From the NCBI RefSeq assembly GCF_029688865.1, contig NZ_JARUKV010000004.1, positions 62,001-126,000 on the forward strand: a stretch of 64,000 nt of DNA. Direction: 5' to 3'. Of this stretch, positions 1 through 8,543 are shown in pieces (the first letter of the stretch is position 1; the number at the start of each line of letters is the position of its first letter). A program made the translations under genes and the position numbers. This DNA is from Natronococcus sp. A-GB7 (GTDB taxonomy: Archaea; Halobacteriota; Halobacteria; Halobacteriales; Natrialbaceae). Under the pieces are notes generated by a model, which saw only the letters and a list, made by a program, of their open reading frames with translations, had not been told where the DNA came from and ran no database searches.

Positions 1-56
1 GGCGTGGGCGCTCCTGTTTCGCGTTCGGCGGACGGACGGAACGCCGCGCTCGAGGG

Positions 57-494
57 CTACTCCTCGTCGCGCAGGCGCTCGAGGACCTCCTCGGCGTTGT
101 CGACGGCCTGGTCCTTCTTGGCGGGGTAGGCCTCGACCTTCGCCCGGAAGGTGATCCCCTCGCCGAGGCGGACCTCCTCGCCGAAGGCGGCCTGCTTGTC
201 CAGTCGCAGGAAGAGTTCGGTGTTCTCGGTGACGCGGTCGTCGAGCTCCCCGAGGAGACCGTCGAGATCCTCGAGGTCGGCGAGCCGCGAGAGGACGTGG
301 CGAACGTCGTCAGCGTTCTCGACGCGGGCCGACAGCACCAGAATGCGGTCGCCGTAGTGGCCCTCGCTCTCGACGCGTTCGATCTCGAACTCCTCGGGGA
401 GGAAGGTTCGAAGCGCCTGCTCGACGCGTTTCTCGTCCTCGGTGGCGTAGCAAAACGCCCGCAAGTCGACGTAGTGAAGGGGTATCTGTGGCAT
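57..494 (-). CDS. RNA-binding protein, predicted exosome-associated (COG1325-like)
   Basis: A 145-residue acidic protein. Overall pattern (short N-terminal strand ending in HYVDLRAFCYATED, then alternating strands and helices, and a C-terminal helix rich in Glu) matches the archaeal COG1325 family, small RNA-binding proteins predicted to work with the RNA exosome. No catalytic motif is visible, so it is probably a binding or accessory subunit. It is the last gene of a minus-strand group; the next gene upstream starts 66 bp away, so co-transcription is possible. The family assignment rests on recognition of the sequence pattern; the exosome link is known only as a prediction for the family. 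Confidence 0.7.
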   Translation of the reverse strand: MPQIPLHYVDLRAFCYATEDEKRVEQALRTFLPEEFEIERVESEGHYGDRILVLSARVENADDVRHVLSRLADLEDLDGLLGELDDRVTENTELFLRLDKQAAFGEEVRLGEGITFRAKVEAYPAKKDQAVDNAEEVLERLRDEE

Positions 495-559
495 CTGCGG
501 ATACAGTGCGGATCGCTGGTTCGGAACGGGCGGGCGAGCGTCGAGTCGCCCCGATCGGG

Positions 560-760
560 TTACTCCTCGTCTTCGTTGGCGCCGTCAGCCGCCTCGAGGG
601 AGTCCTCGGGGACGCCGGTCTCCTGACCGTCTTCGAAGCTGATCGTGTAGGTGACGTCGCCGAACATCGACTCCATCGTCTGGGTGACGGTGCCGGTCTC
701 GCCGTCGAACTCGCTGTGCTCGTCGTGCAGAACGACGTCGTCCTCTTTCTCGAAGCTCAT
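560..760 (-). CDS. Small acidic protein with possible KOW/SH3-like fold
   Basis: A 66-residue, strongly acidic protein. The N-terminal half (residues 5-50) has short strands with an FDGETGTV turn and a later FEDG turn, reminiscent of SH3-barrel/KOW proteins, followed by a disordered Glu/Asp-rich tail. Such mini-proteins are common and conserved in haloarchaea, usually without assigned function. It has its own start Met and codon use like its neighbours. I do not recognise a specific family; a nucleic-acid or ribosome-related role would be a guess from the fold alone. Confidence 0.6.
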   Translation of the reverse strand: MSFEKEDDVVLHDEHSEFDGETGTVTQTMESMFGDVTYTISFEDGQETGVPEDSLEAADGANEDEE

Positions 761-827
761 AGTGGCCGTTCCCCGGCGCGAGATAAAAAGGGACTGATTC
801 GCCGCGCGGAAGCCGGTGCCGAGCCGG

Positions 828-1016
828 CTACCGCATGCTCTCGAGGGCGTAGACGGTGTCGGACATGAGCCATGCCTCCTCGTTTTCGGCGTCTTCGATA
901 CTCAGGGCGAAAAACGAGTCCCGGCCGTCGTCGACGGTGATCCGGTAGCTCTCGCTCCGCAGCTCGGTCGTTCGCTCGGACGGCGTCGGGTCGGCGGTCA
1001 CACCCGAACTCGGCAA
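828..1016 (-). CDS. Small haloarchaeal protein of unknown function
   Basis: A 62-residue protein with a polar N-terminus (about 20 residues) and a compact C-terminal part predicted as two strands and a helix, ending in AWLMSDTVYALESMR. The AWL-SDT segment near the C-terminus looks like a conserved core of a small haloarchaeal family, but I cannot name it. It sits on the minus strand between the DJ-1 family gene and the small acidic protein, with gaps of 29 bp and 67 bp. No function is proposed. Confidence 0.5.
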   Translation of the reverse strand: MPSSGVTADPTPSERTTELRSESYRITVDDGRDSFFALSIEDAENEEAWLMSDTVYALESMR

Positions 1017-1045
1017 GCCGGAGGGATAACTGGCCCGGTTCGGAG

Positions 1046-1723
1046 TTACTCGAGTTCCTCGAGCAGCGCCTCGGCCGCGGCGCTCGAAGACTCGGGGCCG
1101 CGAGCCGTCAGCAGGTCGCCGTCGACGGTGACGCTCGTGTCAGCGTCGAGCTCGGGATCGAACTCGCCGCCCGCGGCCTCGACCTCGTCGGCGACCCAGT
1201 AGGGGAGCTTGCGGCCGTCGGGCATCACGTCGTTCTCGTCGACGATGTCTTCCTCCCACTCGTTGGGGAAGCCGGTGACCTCGCGGCCGTTGACGACAAA
1301 GGCGCCCTGGCTGTCGCGGGCGAACCCGAGCATGCCGACGGCGTGACAGACGACCAGCGCGGTCCCGTCCTCGCCCTCGACGGCCTCGCGGAGGAGCCGG
1401 CGGGCGTCGCTGTCCTGGTTGACGTCCCACTCGGTGCCGTGGCCGCCCGGGAAGACGACGGCGTCGTAGGCCTCGCCGTCGGCTCGCGCGACCGGCATCG
1501 GGTCGTTCAGTCGCTCGTCGCTCTCGTGGACCTCGCGGACGTGCTCGGCGGTCTCCTCGCCGACCTCGTCGGGATCGGCCGACGTCTCGTCGAGTTTGGG
1601 CGGCCCGCCAGACGGCGTCGCGACGGTGATCTCGACGCCGGCGTCGGAGAGCGTCTCGAGCGGCTCGATGCATTCCTCGCCCCAGTACCCTTCCTCGCTA
1701 ACGACGAACAGCGCTTTGGTCAT
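1046..1723 (-). CDS. DJ-1/PfpI family protein (type 1 glutamine amidotransferase-like)
   Basis: A 225-residue class I amidotransferase-fold protein. The start chosen (MTKALFVVSEEG) begins directly with the first strand of the Rossmann-like core; the open frame runs further upstream but that extension overlaps the divergent Hsp20 gene. The nucleophile elbow is visible as ALVVCHAVGML, giving Cys126-His127, preceded by the FPGGHGTEWD segment (residues 91-100) that forms the oxyanion side. Members act as glyoxalase III or protein/nucleic-acid deglycases, chaperones or stress proteins; which applies here is unknown. It is divergent from hsp20 with about 140 bp between, which fits a shared stress-related context. 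Confidence 0.85.
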   Translation of the reverse strand: MTKALFVVSEEGYWGEECIEPLETLSDAGVEITVATPSGGPPKLDETSADPDEVGEETAEHVREVHESDERLNDPMPVARADGEAYDAVVFPGGHGTEWDVNQDSDARRLLREAVEGEDGTALVVCHAVGMLGFARDSQGAFVVNGREVTGFPNEWEEDIVDENDVMPDGRKLPYWVADEVEAAGGEFDPELDADTSVTVDGDLLTARGPESSSAAAEALLEELE

Positions 1724-1861
1724 ACCCGAAGCGAGGGTCGGAAGACGGAAAACGACGAGCCTGGATGCTGCCGCGTTCGCGAACCGACACGTCCGAACCG
1801 GTGACAGTTCCGATACTCGTAAGTGGCTTTTTCGAGGACAGCGGTAGTGGGTCGAACTGCT

Positions 1862-2311
1862 ATGGCCGGCCGACGAAACCCCTTCGACAACCTCGAGGAA
1901 CTGTTCGACCGACTGAACCGCCAGTTCGAGGAGGCTACCAGAACCTGGGAGAGCGAGCAGGGCGAAGGGTTCCCCTTCGGCGCCGGAACGACCACGCTCG
2001 ACCTCGCCGACCACGACGACGAGTTCGTCGTCACCGTCGACGTTCCCGGCTACGAGTCCGAGGACCTCGACAGCCGCCTCTCGGGCGAGACCCTCTACAT
2101 CAGCGGCGAGCGCGAACACGGGACGACCGACGAGCGCGACGACAGCTACCTCCGCCGCGAGCGAGAGCTCGAGTCGTTCAGCCGCCAGCTTACCCTTCCA
2201 GAGCCCGTTGACGCCGACGGGATCGAGGCGAGGGTCAACAACGGCGTGTTGACGATCCGCCTTCTCAAGCTCGAGCCCGGCGAGGGATCGCACGCGATCG
2301 ACATCGACTGA
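1862..2311 (+). CDS. Hsp20/alpha-crystallin family small heat shock protein
   Basis: A 149-residue small heat shock protein. Residues 1-42 are a variable N-terminal arm rich in Phe, Glu and Arg; residues 45-140 form the alpha-crystallin domain, with VDVPGYESEDL in the early strands and the diagnostic VNNGVLTIRLLK segment (the A-x-x-N-G-V-L motif) at the end. The I-x-I-type tail is seen as AIDID. It binds unfolding proteins without ATP and would hand them to the DnaK system encoded at 24-29 kb. The start at 1862 is preferred because the upstream in-frame stretch encodes a non-homologous leader. Confidence 0.92.
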   Translation: MAGRRNPFDNLEELFDRLNRQFEEATRTWESEQGEGFPFGAGTTTLDLADHDDEFVVTVDVPGYESEDLDSRLSGETLYISGEREHGTTDERDDSYLRRERELESFSRQLTLPEPVDADGIEARVNNGVLTIRLLKLEPGEGSHAIDID

Positions 2312-2334
2312 GACGGACGGCGGCTCGCCCGCCC

Positions 2335-3336
2335 TCAGCTCTCGGCCTCGAGGGCCTCGAAGAACCGGTCCGGGAGCCGGCTCCCGACGACCGTCAGCAG
2401 CTCCCTGGCCTCGGGATCGACGTCGTCGGCGATCGCCGCCAGCTCGATCCGACCGCCGGCCATGTCGTGGTGACCGCCGGCGGAGCCGAGCTCGTCGAAC
2501 CCCGCCTCGAGCGCCTCGCCGATGTCGATATCGGGATCGATCGACCGGGCGCTCAGCCGGATCGCGTCGTCGACGACGCCGTAGACCAACACCGTGTCGA
2601 CGTCCTCGAGGTTGAGCAGGTAGTCCGCGGCCTGTGGCAGGGCGTCCGTTTCGGGGGTCCGACCGACGGTGGCGACCATCGACGACCCCTGGCGCTGGCG
2701 GGTCGCGATCGCTCGACCGATGGCGTCCAGCGTCGCCGCGGAGAAGGCGCTGCCGTACAGCTGGTCGAGCGCCTCGAGTTCGGCCTCGGGGTAGACCGCG
2801 AGCGCGGCCTCGTACTCGCGGCGGGTCGGACTGCGAACGAAGTCGAGCCGTTCCCGATGGAGCGCAAACAGCAACGCCGAGGCCAGCCGAGGGGTCGGCT
2901 CGATCCCGAGCTCCTCGAGATACTCGACGAAGATCGTCGTCGTCGCGCCGTAGTCGACGCGGACGTCGACGAACGCGGCCTCGATCGGATCGCCCGGGTG
3001 GTGGTCGACGACGATCTCCGGACGGAACGTCTCCGGAAGCTCGGTGTTGGCACCGGGTTGGGAGTGGTCGACGAACGCGACGGCGTCGTAGTCGTCGAGT
3101 TCGGTCTCGTCGAGGGTTCGCAGCGAGAGCTCGAGGACCGAGACGAACGCGCGGTTTTGCTGGTGGGAGATCTCGCCGCCGTAGGCGATCGCTACGTCGT
3201 CGACGCCCGCGTGATCGGCGATCGCCTCGAGGGCCAGCGCGCTGGCCAGACAGTCGGGATCGGGGTTGTCGTGGCAGACGATCGCAAGCGAGTCGCGGCT
3301 CTCGAGAACCGCGGCGAGCTCGACCGCGCGGGACAT
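2335..3336 (-). CDS. DHH/DHHA1 family phosphoesterase (NrnA/RecJ-like)
   Basis: A 333-residue DHH superfamily phosphoesterase. The metal-binding motifs are all present: motif I CHDNPDPDCLASA (about residues 20-32), motif II VDHSQPG (about 90-96), motif III VDHHPGD (about 111-117), and the C-terminal DHHA1 motif GGHHDMAGGR near residue 290. The length suits the short NrnA/RecJ-like branch, which degrades short oligonucleotides or phosphorylated nucleotides (nanoRNA, pAp), rather than the longer RecJ exonucleases. Convergent with hsp20 (23 bp between stops). Exact substrate cannot be read from the sequence. Confidence 0.88.
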   Translation of the reverse strand: MSRAVELAAVLESRDSLAIVCHDNPDPDCLASALALEAIADHAGVDDVAIAYGGEISHQQNRAFVSVLELSLRTLDETELDDYDAVAFVDHSQPGANTELPETFRPEIVVDHHPGDPIEAAFVDVRVDYGATTTIFVEYLEELGIEPTPRLASALLFALHRERLDFVRSPTRREYEAALAVYPEAELEALDQLYGSAFSAATLDAIGRAIATRQRQGSSMVATVGRTPETDALPQAADYLLNLEDVDTVLVYGVVDDAIRLSARSIDPDIDIGEALEAGFDELGSAGGHHDMAGGRIELAAIADDVDPEARELLTVVGSRLPDRFFEALEAES

Positions 3337-3514
3337 GGGGCGTCGTAGGGGGTCGACACGTTTGAACGCCCCTACGGTTTCACAGGAATTACACCGGCAA
3401 TTTAACGTTAGCTGGCGGTAGCAGCGCCATATATTGCAATCGCCGTCGGCAACCGATTCGTAACCGATCGATACCGACGGGTCTCACAACCGTCCGTCAC
3501 CGCTCGAGGCCGGA

Positions 3515-4513
3515 TCAGTTGCCCGTCAGCGCCTCGCTGGCCGGCGCGAACGGAATCTCGGTGCCGAGCCCCTCCTGGCGGGCGCGCTCGTAGAGCATGT
3601 GCGCCGCGGCGACCGTCTCGACACCGGTGCCGCCGCTGTCGAAGACGGTGATCTCCTCGTCGCTCGTTCGTCCGGGCGCGACGCCGGCGACGACCTCGCC
3701 GAGTTCGGCGTGGACGTCGGCCTCGCTGACGACACCGGCCTCCATCGCCGCGAGGAAGGCGCCGGCGTCGAACGTCGCCCGCTCCCGCAGGTCGGGAACG
3801 TACGTCGCCCGCTCGATCGTGGTCGTATCCAGCTCGCGGCTGTCGGTTCCGTACTGGCCCATCGCCGTGACGTGGGTCCCGGGTTCGAGGTCGTCCCCGT
3901 CGAACACCGGTTCGCTCGCTCGGGTCGCCGTGATCACGATATCCGCACCGGCGACCGCGTCGGCGCTCGAGGCGACGGCCCGGACGTCGGCCGCGAGGGC
4001 AGCGTCGAAGTCGGCGGCGAACGCCTCGCGGTTCTCGGCCGTCGGCGAGTAGACCCGTACGTCGGTGAGATCGCGGACGGTCGCCGTCGCCCGGAGCTGG
4101 CCACGGGCCTGCGCGCCGCTACCGATGATTCCGAGCGTGTCGGCGCCCTCGCGGGCGAGGGCATCGACCCCGACGGCGCCGGCCGCGCCGGTTTTGAACG
4201 GGTTCATGCTCGCGCCGTCGAACAGCGCGAGCGGCTCGCCGCTGTCGGCGTCGAACAGCGGCAATACGAACCAGGCGTCCTCGGCGCCGAACCCGGCGCT
4301 GTACGTGTATCCTCCCATGACGCCGCTCTCGGGGAGGATAGCGGTGTAGCCGGTGAGCATCCCCTTCGGCTCGTCGCGAAAGAGCTTCGATCTGGGCTGG
4401 GCGGGGGCGCCCTCGCCGCGCTGTCGGTACCCCTCGCGGACGGCGTCGACGTACTCGGCGGGAGTCGCGAGTCCGTCGACCTCCTCGCTCTTCAGAAACA
4501 GGGTGTCGGTCAC
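3515..4513 (-). CDS. Ornithine cyclodeaminase/mu-crystallin family (archaeal alanine dehydrogenase type)
   Basis: A 332-residue NAD-dependent enzyme. Residues 1-110 form the substrate and dimer part, including PRSKLF and the K-containing segment before ILPESGVMGGYTYSAGF; residues 130-300 are a Rossmann domain with the dinucleotide loop GIIGSGAQARGQL and later ITATRASEPVF. The family includes ornithine cyclodeaminase and archaeal alanine dehydrogenase; the two cannot be separated safely by eye. Alanine or another small amino acid is the likeliest substrate, because archaeal members of this length are mostly alanine dehydrogenases. It stands alone between larger intergenic gaps. Confidence 0.85.
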   Translation of the reverse strand: MTDTLFLKSEEVDGLATPAEYVDAVREGYRQRGEGAPAQPRSKLFRDEPKGMLTGYTAILPESGVMGGYTYSAGFGAEDAWFVLPLFDADSGEPLALFDGASMNPFKTGAAGAVGVDALAREGADTLGIIGSGAQARGQLRATATVRDLTDVRVYSPTAENREAFAADFDAALAADVRAVASSADAVAGADIVITATRASEPVFDGDDLEPGTHVTAMGQYGTDSRELDTTTIERATYVPDLRERATFDAGAFLAAMEAGVVSEADVHAELGEVVAGVAPGRTSDEEITVFDSGGTGVETVAAAHMLYERARQEGLGTEIPFAPASEALTGN

Positions 4514-4563
4514 ACCGGGGAAACAGCGGGAAAGGAGAAAGGGATACCGGCTCGAGATCGCGT

Positions 4564-4779
4564 TCAGTCCGCGTTGAGTGGCTGGGGCGTCGACTGGACG
4601 TCCTCGGTCGAATCGACCGGGGTATTGACGAACATTGCATGGCCCATGAGCACCATCGCGGCGAACGCTCCGGCCGGTATCGCCGTCGTCACTGACAGGC
4701 CGACGAACGTCAGTGCGGCGGTGATGCCGAGCAGTGCGACTGGGATGAGGCCGAGAACAATGTCGTAGTATCCAGTCAT
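4564..4779 (-). CDS. Small two-helix membrane protein
   Basis: A 71-residue membrane protein. Starting at MTGYYDIV gives two predicted transmembrane helices (about residues 6-28 and 31-51) and a polar C-terminal tail with TEDVQSTPQ. The longer reading from an upstream Met would add a 15-residue hydrophilic stretch covering an AT-rich region that looks like promoter DNA, so the shorter start is chosen. The arrangement resembles many small haloarchaeal membrane proteins of unknown function. It lies 50 bp downstream of the ornithine cyclodeaminase family gene on the same strand. Confidence 0.65.
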   Translation of the reverse strand: MTGYYDIVLGLIPVALLGITAALTFVGLSVTTAIPAGAFAAMVLMGHAMFVNTPVDSTEDVQSTPQPLNAD

Positions 4780-5155
4780 AATGTATTCTATACTATGCGG
4801 AATAGTGGCATAAGTGTTTCCCATAATTAGCTGATACTGGACCTATTTCTAACTCATATTAGCGAAGGGGGATTCTCATAACTTATGCGGCAATTATATT
4901 GTGACTTATACTGCCGTAATTATCGGCTCGAGGGGAAGCTATTCCCTGCGGTGTTCCGAACGTTCACCGATCGAATACGGAATAATCGCCAGACGGGGTC
5001 GGCCTGGGACCGTCAGTCGTCGGCTACGAAAAGTACACGGTCGATAATTATATTCTTTAGTAGGCGTATCAGGAAGAAAACATCCTGTCCGATTTCCGAG
5101 AGACCCGACGGACGGTCAGCGCTCGGAGTCGTCGGGCGGGCTCGTTCCGTTGCGC
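4780..5155. other. Intergenic region, AT-richer, no gene seen
   Basis: About 375 bp between a small membrane protein gene and the DUF3054 gene. It is clearly poorer in GC than its surroundings, with several TATA-like strings (around 4890-4910 and 5040-5055). Open frames here have haloarchaea-atypical composition (Arg/Ser-rich translations) and I take them as non-coding. It probably holds the promoter of the small membrane protein and little else I can identify. Confidence 0.6.
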
Positions 5156-5578
5156 TCAGTGCCGGGAGCGGGCGTAGACCGCGTAGGCCCCGCGCCAGCC
5201 GACGAGCGCGAGCAGGCCGAACCCGGTCATCACGAGCGGAAACGGCCAGACCGCGCCGCCGTCGAACAGCGACGACGCCCGGAGGATCAGGCCGACGTTC
5301 GCCGCCGCGACCCAGGCCACCGTCGTTACGCGGACGGTGCGGGCGAGCGATGCGGCGACCCCGGGCGCGTACAGCCCCGCCAGCGGGGCCATCGCGAGCC
5401 AGCCGACGGCGAAGGGGACGACCGTCTCGAGGGCGGTCAGCGGCTCCCCGACCGGGTCGATGCCGTGGCTCAGCTGGCCGACGACGATGATCGCGGCGAG
5501 CAAGGCGAGATCGATCGCGCCGAGTACGAGACCCTCCCGGTCGATCGAGAGCGCGGACGAGCGGGGTGGCGTATCCAT
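5156..5578 (-). CDS. DUF3054 family membrane protein
   Basis: A 140-residue integral membrane protein with four predicted transmembrane helices (about 17-36, 50-68, 82-101, 111-132). The N-terminal pattern (acidic start, LVLGAIDLALLAAIIVVGQ, then a GEPLTALETVVPFAVGWL loop and helix) matches DUF3054, a family of short bacterial and archaeal membrane proteins without known function. It is followed upstream by another minus-strand gene 65 bp away. Nothing in the sequence indicates a transported substrate or catalytic residue. Confidence 0.75.
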   Translation of the reverse strand: MDTPPRSSALSIDREGLVLGAIDLALLAAIIVVGQLSHGIDPVGEPLTALETVVPFAVGWLAMAPLAGLYAPGVAASLARTVRVTTVAWVAAANVGLILRASSLFDGGAVWPFPLVMTGFGLLALVGWRGAYAVYARSRH

Positions 5579-5643
5579 ACCCGACTCTCGCGACCGCGTC
5601 CATATCGGTGTCTCGGTTCGGCGTCACGGGAACCGGAGCGTGG

Positions 5644-6036
5644 TTACTCGGCCTCTGGCGGTCGACTGACCGTCCCAAGGACGCGCTGGGAGAACTCCAC
5701 CTCCGAAAGCTCGTCGTCGAGCGCTGCGAACCACTCCCCCTCGACGTGCCAGTGCCCCCGCGGGTCCCCGTCGGTCGAGCGCGAGGTCACCTCGAGCCGC
5801 CCTGGTGTCCAGTCGCGCTCCTCGGCGATCGCGAGCAGCATCCGAACCACCGAACTCACCTCGTCGGTCGTCACGAACGGCGCCTCGGCGACGGTTTCGT
5901 ACTCGAGATCGATCGCCGCGCCGTCGGCTGGCGCCTCGCCACCGCCGCCGTCGGGCCAGGAGACGTCCGTGACGTAGATCCCGTTGCTCATCAGCCGATT
6001 CTCGAGTGCGACAGCGACGGCGTGGTCCGGTGACAT
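5644..6036 (-). CDS. Conserved haloarchaeal protein of unknown function
   Basis: A 130-residue soluble acidic protein. Two starts are possible: MSPDHAVAV as given, or MSNGIYVTDVSWPD at residue 16, which is also a good beginning. The body alternates strands and helices: YVTDVSWPDG, IDLEYETVAEAP, a helix EVSSVVRMLLAIAEER, and strands LEVTSRST and HWHVEGEWFAAL. I do not recognise the family. The gene is 40 bp upstream of the end of tpiA in a minus-strand run, so they may be co-transcribed; that is the only functional hint. Confidence 0.6.
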   Translation of the reverse strand: MSPDHAVAVALENRLMSNGIYVTDVSWPDGGGGEAPADGAAIDLEYETVAEAPFVTTDEVSSVVRMLLAIAEERDWTPGRLEVTSRSTDGDPRGHWHVEGEWFAALDDELSEVEFSQRVLGTVSRPPEAE

Positions 6037-6076
6037 ACCACCGAGTTGGGCCGGTGTCCGTAAAAACGATTACCCG

Positions 6077-6721
6077 CTACAGCGGGTCGACGAGGTCCTC
6101 GAGCGCCGCGGCCGGATCGTCGGCCTTCGCGACGCCGCTGGCGAGCAGGACCCCTTCTGCGCCGAGGTCGCCCGCGGCGACGACGTCGTCACCGGTGCTG
6201 ATACCCGCGCCACAGAGCACGGAGACGTCCGAGTCGACGTTCGCTGCGGCGTCGACGGCGTCCTCGACGACGTCGGGGTCGGCCTGGCTGACGGGAGTGC
6301 CGGTGCCGATGAGCTCCGGGGGTTCGACGGCGACCGCGTCCGGGCCGAGCGCCGCCGCGGCGCCGATCTGGGCCGGGTTGTTCGCACAGACGACGGTCTC
6401 GAGGTCGGCGCGTTCGGCCGCGCGAACCGAGCCGTCGATATCGGCCAGTTTCAGGCGCTGCTCGGAGTGGTTGATCAGCGTGCCGTCGGCGCCCGCGTCG
6501 GCGACCGACTCGGCGAGCGTGTGTCCGGTGTTGCTGCCGTGGTCGATCGGATCGACGTGCTGGGCCCAGGTCTCGACGCCCGTCTCGGCGACGCGCTCGA
6601 GGTGGGCGGCCTGGGGTGCGACGGCCAGTCGGGCGTCGGTCCGATCGTCGACGTCGCGGACGGCCTCCGCGACCTCGATCGGATCGCATGGGTAGGTCTT
6701 GAGGTTGACGAGAACGAACAT
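6077..6721 (-). CDS. tpiA: Triosephosphate isomerase
   Basis: A 214-residue archaeal-type triosephosphate isomerase, which interconverts dihydroxyacetone phosphate and glyceraldehyde 3-phosphate in central carbon metabolism. Catalytic residues are visible: Asn6 and Lys8 in NLKTY, His85 in INHSEQR and the base Glu133 in [11 protein letters not shown]; the phosphate-binding CGAGIS lies near residue 180. The length is right for archaeal enzymes, which lack several helices of the roughly 250-residue bacterial form. It is the last gene of the hisC - kinase - phosphatidyltransferase - aMBF1 - tpiA run, with 49 bp between it and aMBF1. Confidence 0.95.
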   Translation of the reverse strand: MFVLVNLKTYPCDPIEVAEAVRDVDDRTDARLAVAPQAAHLERVAETGVETWAQHVDPIDHGSNTGHTLAESVADAGADGTLINHSEQRLKLADIDGSVRAAERADLETVVCANNPAQIGAAAALGPDAVAVEPPELIGTGTPVSQADPDVVEDAVDAAANVDSDVSVLCGAGISTGDDVVAAGDLGAEGVLLASGVAKADDPAAALEDLVDPL

Positions 6722-6770
6722 ACCAGAGACGCCCGTCGCCGGAGAGAAATAGCTTGCGAGTCGGTCCCAA

Positions 6771-7313
6771 CTAGTCTTTGCGCTTGACGACGTCGCCGAG
6801 GGTGTAGCTACCCGACGCCGACCCGCCCGACCACTCCGAGTCCTCCGCCGAGCCGCCCTCGGCGTTCAGGTCGATCCCGAGGTGGCTCTCGAGTTTCGAC
6901 TGCACCTGATCGCTGGGGAGGGTGTCGCCCCGCTCGATCTTCCGAACGAGGCTTGCCTTCTCGTTGAGCTCGTTCGCCAGCTCGGACTGGCTCAGCCCCT
7001 TCTGCTCGCGAGCGTTGCGGACGCGGTCGTCGTAGTCGGTCGCCAGCTCGTCCATGTCGTCGAACATATCCTGGCGGCGTGAGCCACCGGAGCTCGAGGA
7101 CGTCGATCCGCCGCTCGTGGCGCCGCCGGAGCTCGAGGACGAACTCGAGGAACTCGAACCGGTCGAGTACTTCGTGGAGGAACTCGAGCTACTGGGCTGT
7201 TTCACCTCCGTCCCGAACTCCGTACAGTTCGAACACACGTCCAGCTTCGCACCCTCGACCTTGATCGTCTTCGGAGACGACGTCTCGGTGCCACACATCT
7301 CGCATTGAACCAT
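6771..7313 (-). CDS. Multiprotein bridging factor aMBF1
   Basis: A 180-residue archaeal multiprotein bridging factor. It starts at [10 protein letters not shown]: an N-terminal zinc ribbon with Cys pairs CEMCG and CSNC (residues 4-32), then a low-complexity linker of Ser and Gly (about 45-85), then a Cro/C1-type HTH domain (about 100-155) with [24 protein letters not shown] split as helices. Unlike the eukaryotic protein it is not clearly a TBP coactivator; in archaea it associates with translating ribosomes as well as DNA. The upstream in-frame MTRHD start is disfavoured because the zinc ribbon is normally at the very N-terminus. Confidence 0.93.
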   Translation of the reverse strand: MVQCEMCGTETSSPKTIKVEGAKLDVCSNCTEFGTEVKQPSSSSSSTKYSTGSSSSSSSSSSGGATSGGSTSSSSGGSRRQDMFDDMDELATDYDDRVRNAREQKGLSQSELANELNEKASLVRKIERGDTLPSDQVQSKLESHLGIDLNAEGGSAEDSEWSGGSASGSYTLGDVVKRKD

Positions 7314-7389
7314 GAGGGAGTCTATATCGTGACGCGTCATAAACCATGCGGCGCGGTCCCAGGCCCGCAGAAGCGGACGTGCGGGCCGG

Positions 7390-8001
7390 CTACTCGAGCG
7401 CGATCCAGGCGTAGTAAAAGCGCTGGAGCGCCGTGATGTGGCCGACGACCGCGAGGAAGACCAACAGCCAGCCGATCAGGGTCAGCCCGCCGTAGACTCC
7501 CGAGATGGGATAGGCGAGGAAGCCGACGAGCCCGATGAGCACCAGTCGGTCCGCGCGGCCGATGAGCCCGCCGTAGACTCGGTCGAGCCCGACCGCCTGA
7601 GCCTGCGTGCCGAGATAGGACGTCATCACGACACCGGTCACCGCCAGAAAACCCAGGAAGTAGCTCTCGATGCCGGCCGCCATCCCGCCAATGATGACGA
7701 TGTCGGCGTAGCGGTCGATGACGTGATCGAGCAGGTCCCCGCCCGCGGAGGCGACGTTCTGCTCGCGGGCGAGCGCCCCGTCGATGACGTCGAGCCAGCC
7801 GTTCAGAAAGACCAGTATCGCGGCCGCGACGAACCAGATCGGCGCTACCCGTCCACCTAGCAGGAAGGCAAGCGCCGCCAGCACCGCCATCCCGAACGCC
7901 AGCAGGCTCACGCCGTTGGGCGTCATCCCCAGGCGGTCGAACCCCTCGACGAACGGGTCCAGCACGCCCGAGACGTAGGGACGGAGCTGATCCAGCGTCA
8001 T
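7390..8001 (-). CDS. CDP-alcohol phosphatidyltransferase family protein
   Basis: A 203-residue membrane enzyme that joins a CDP-activated archaeal lipid to an alcohol head group. The family signature D-x2-DG-x2-AR-x8-G-x3-D-x3-D is complete (DVIDGALAREQNVASAGG then DLLDHVID, about residues 71-96). Around it are about six transmembrane helices. Archaetidylinositol-phosphate or archaetidylglycerol-phosphate synthesis are the likely activities; the sequence does not decide. The start overlaps the stop of the upstream kinase gene by 4 bp (ATGA), showing translational coupling in one operon. Confidence 0.88.
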   Translation of the reverse strand: MTLDQLRPYVSGVLDPFVEGFDRLGMTPNGVSLLAFGMAVLAALAFLLGGRVAPIWFVAAAILVFLNGWLDVIDGALAREQNVASAGGDLLDHVIDRYADIVIIGGMAAGIESYFLGFLAVTGVVMTSYLGTQAQAVGLDRVYGGLIGRADRLVLIGLVGFLAYPISGVYGGLTLIGWLLVFLAVVGHITALQRFYYAWIALE

Positions 8002-8543
8002 TCGAGGTACCCCACGAAGTCGACCTCGCCGGCGCTTGGCTCCCGGTCGCCCGCGACGACGGCCTCGAGGTCGGCCGCGACCGCCTCGGGATCGCGGTCG
8101 GTGGTGTCGATCTCGTAGACCGACTCGAGGCCGTGTTCCTCGACCGCCTCCGCGAGGACGACGTCCAGCGCCTCGCTATCAGCGTTTTCGGCCGCTTTGG
8201 CCTCGCTCTCGCCGCGCTCGAGCAGGCGCCCCTCGAGCCGTGCGGGCTCGCAGCGCAAAACGACGACGCGATCCACCTCGAAGTGGTGTGCCAGGTGGGA
8301 CTCGATCACCGCGCGCTCGTAGTCGGCGAGGCGGTCGGCCAGCGCGTCGAGGTCGGCGATCTTGCTCTCGCGGTCGGGGTCGATCGCGGTGTAGAGCTCC
8401 TCCTCCTCGAGGACCTCGTTGAGGTGGACGACCTCGAGGGCATCGCCCTCGATCGACGACTCGCCGTCCGCGAGCCGTTCCTCGAGCAGCGCCGTCGCGG
8501 TGGTCTTTCCGGTTCCCGGGGTGCCGGTGACGGCGATCCTCAC
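7998..8543 (-). CDS. Adenylate kinase family protein, Fap7-like (COG1936)
   Basis: A 181-residue P-loop nucleotide kinase. The Walker A GTPGTGKTT is at residues 7-15; the rest fits the COG1936/Fap7 branch, including the C-terminal GEVDFVGYLE ending in which the DFVGY part is characteristic. Eukaryotic Fap7 and archaeal homologues have adenylate kinase/ATPase activity and help the small ribosomal subunit mature with the S11 protein. The stop overlaps the downstream phosphatidyltransferase start by 4 bp and the start overlaps the hisC stop by 4 bp, so the three genes are tightly coupled. Confidence 0.88.
   Translation of the reverse strand: MRIAVTGTPGTGKTTATALLEERLADGESSIEGDALEVVHLNEVLEEEELYTAIDPDRESKIADLDALADRLADYERAVIESHLAHHFEVDRVVVLRCEPARLEGRLLERGESEAKAAENADSEALDVVLAEAVEEHGLESVYEIDTTDRDPEAVAADLEAVVAGDREPSAGEVDFVGYLE

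Noticed and set aside
4885-5490. 201-residue plus-strand open frame
   Set aside because: It runs antisense over the DUF3054 gene and has an Arg/Pro/Ser-rich translation.
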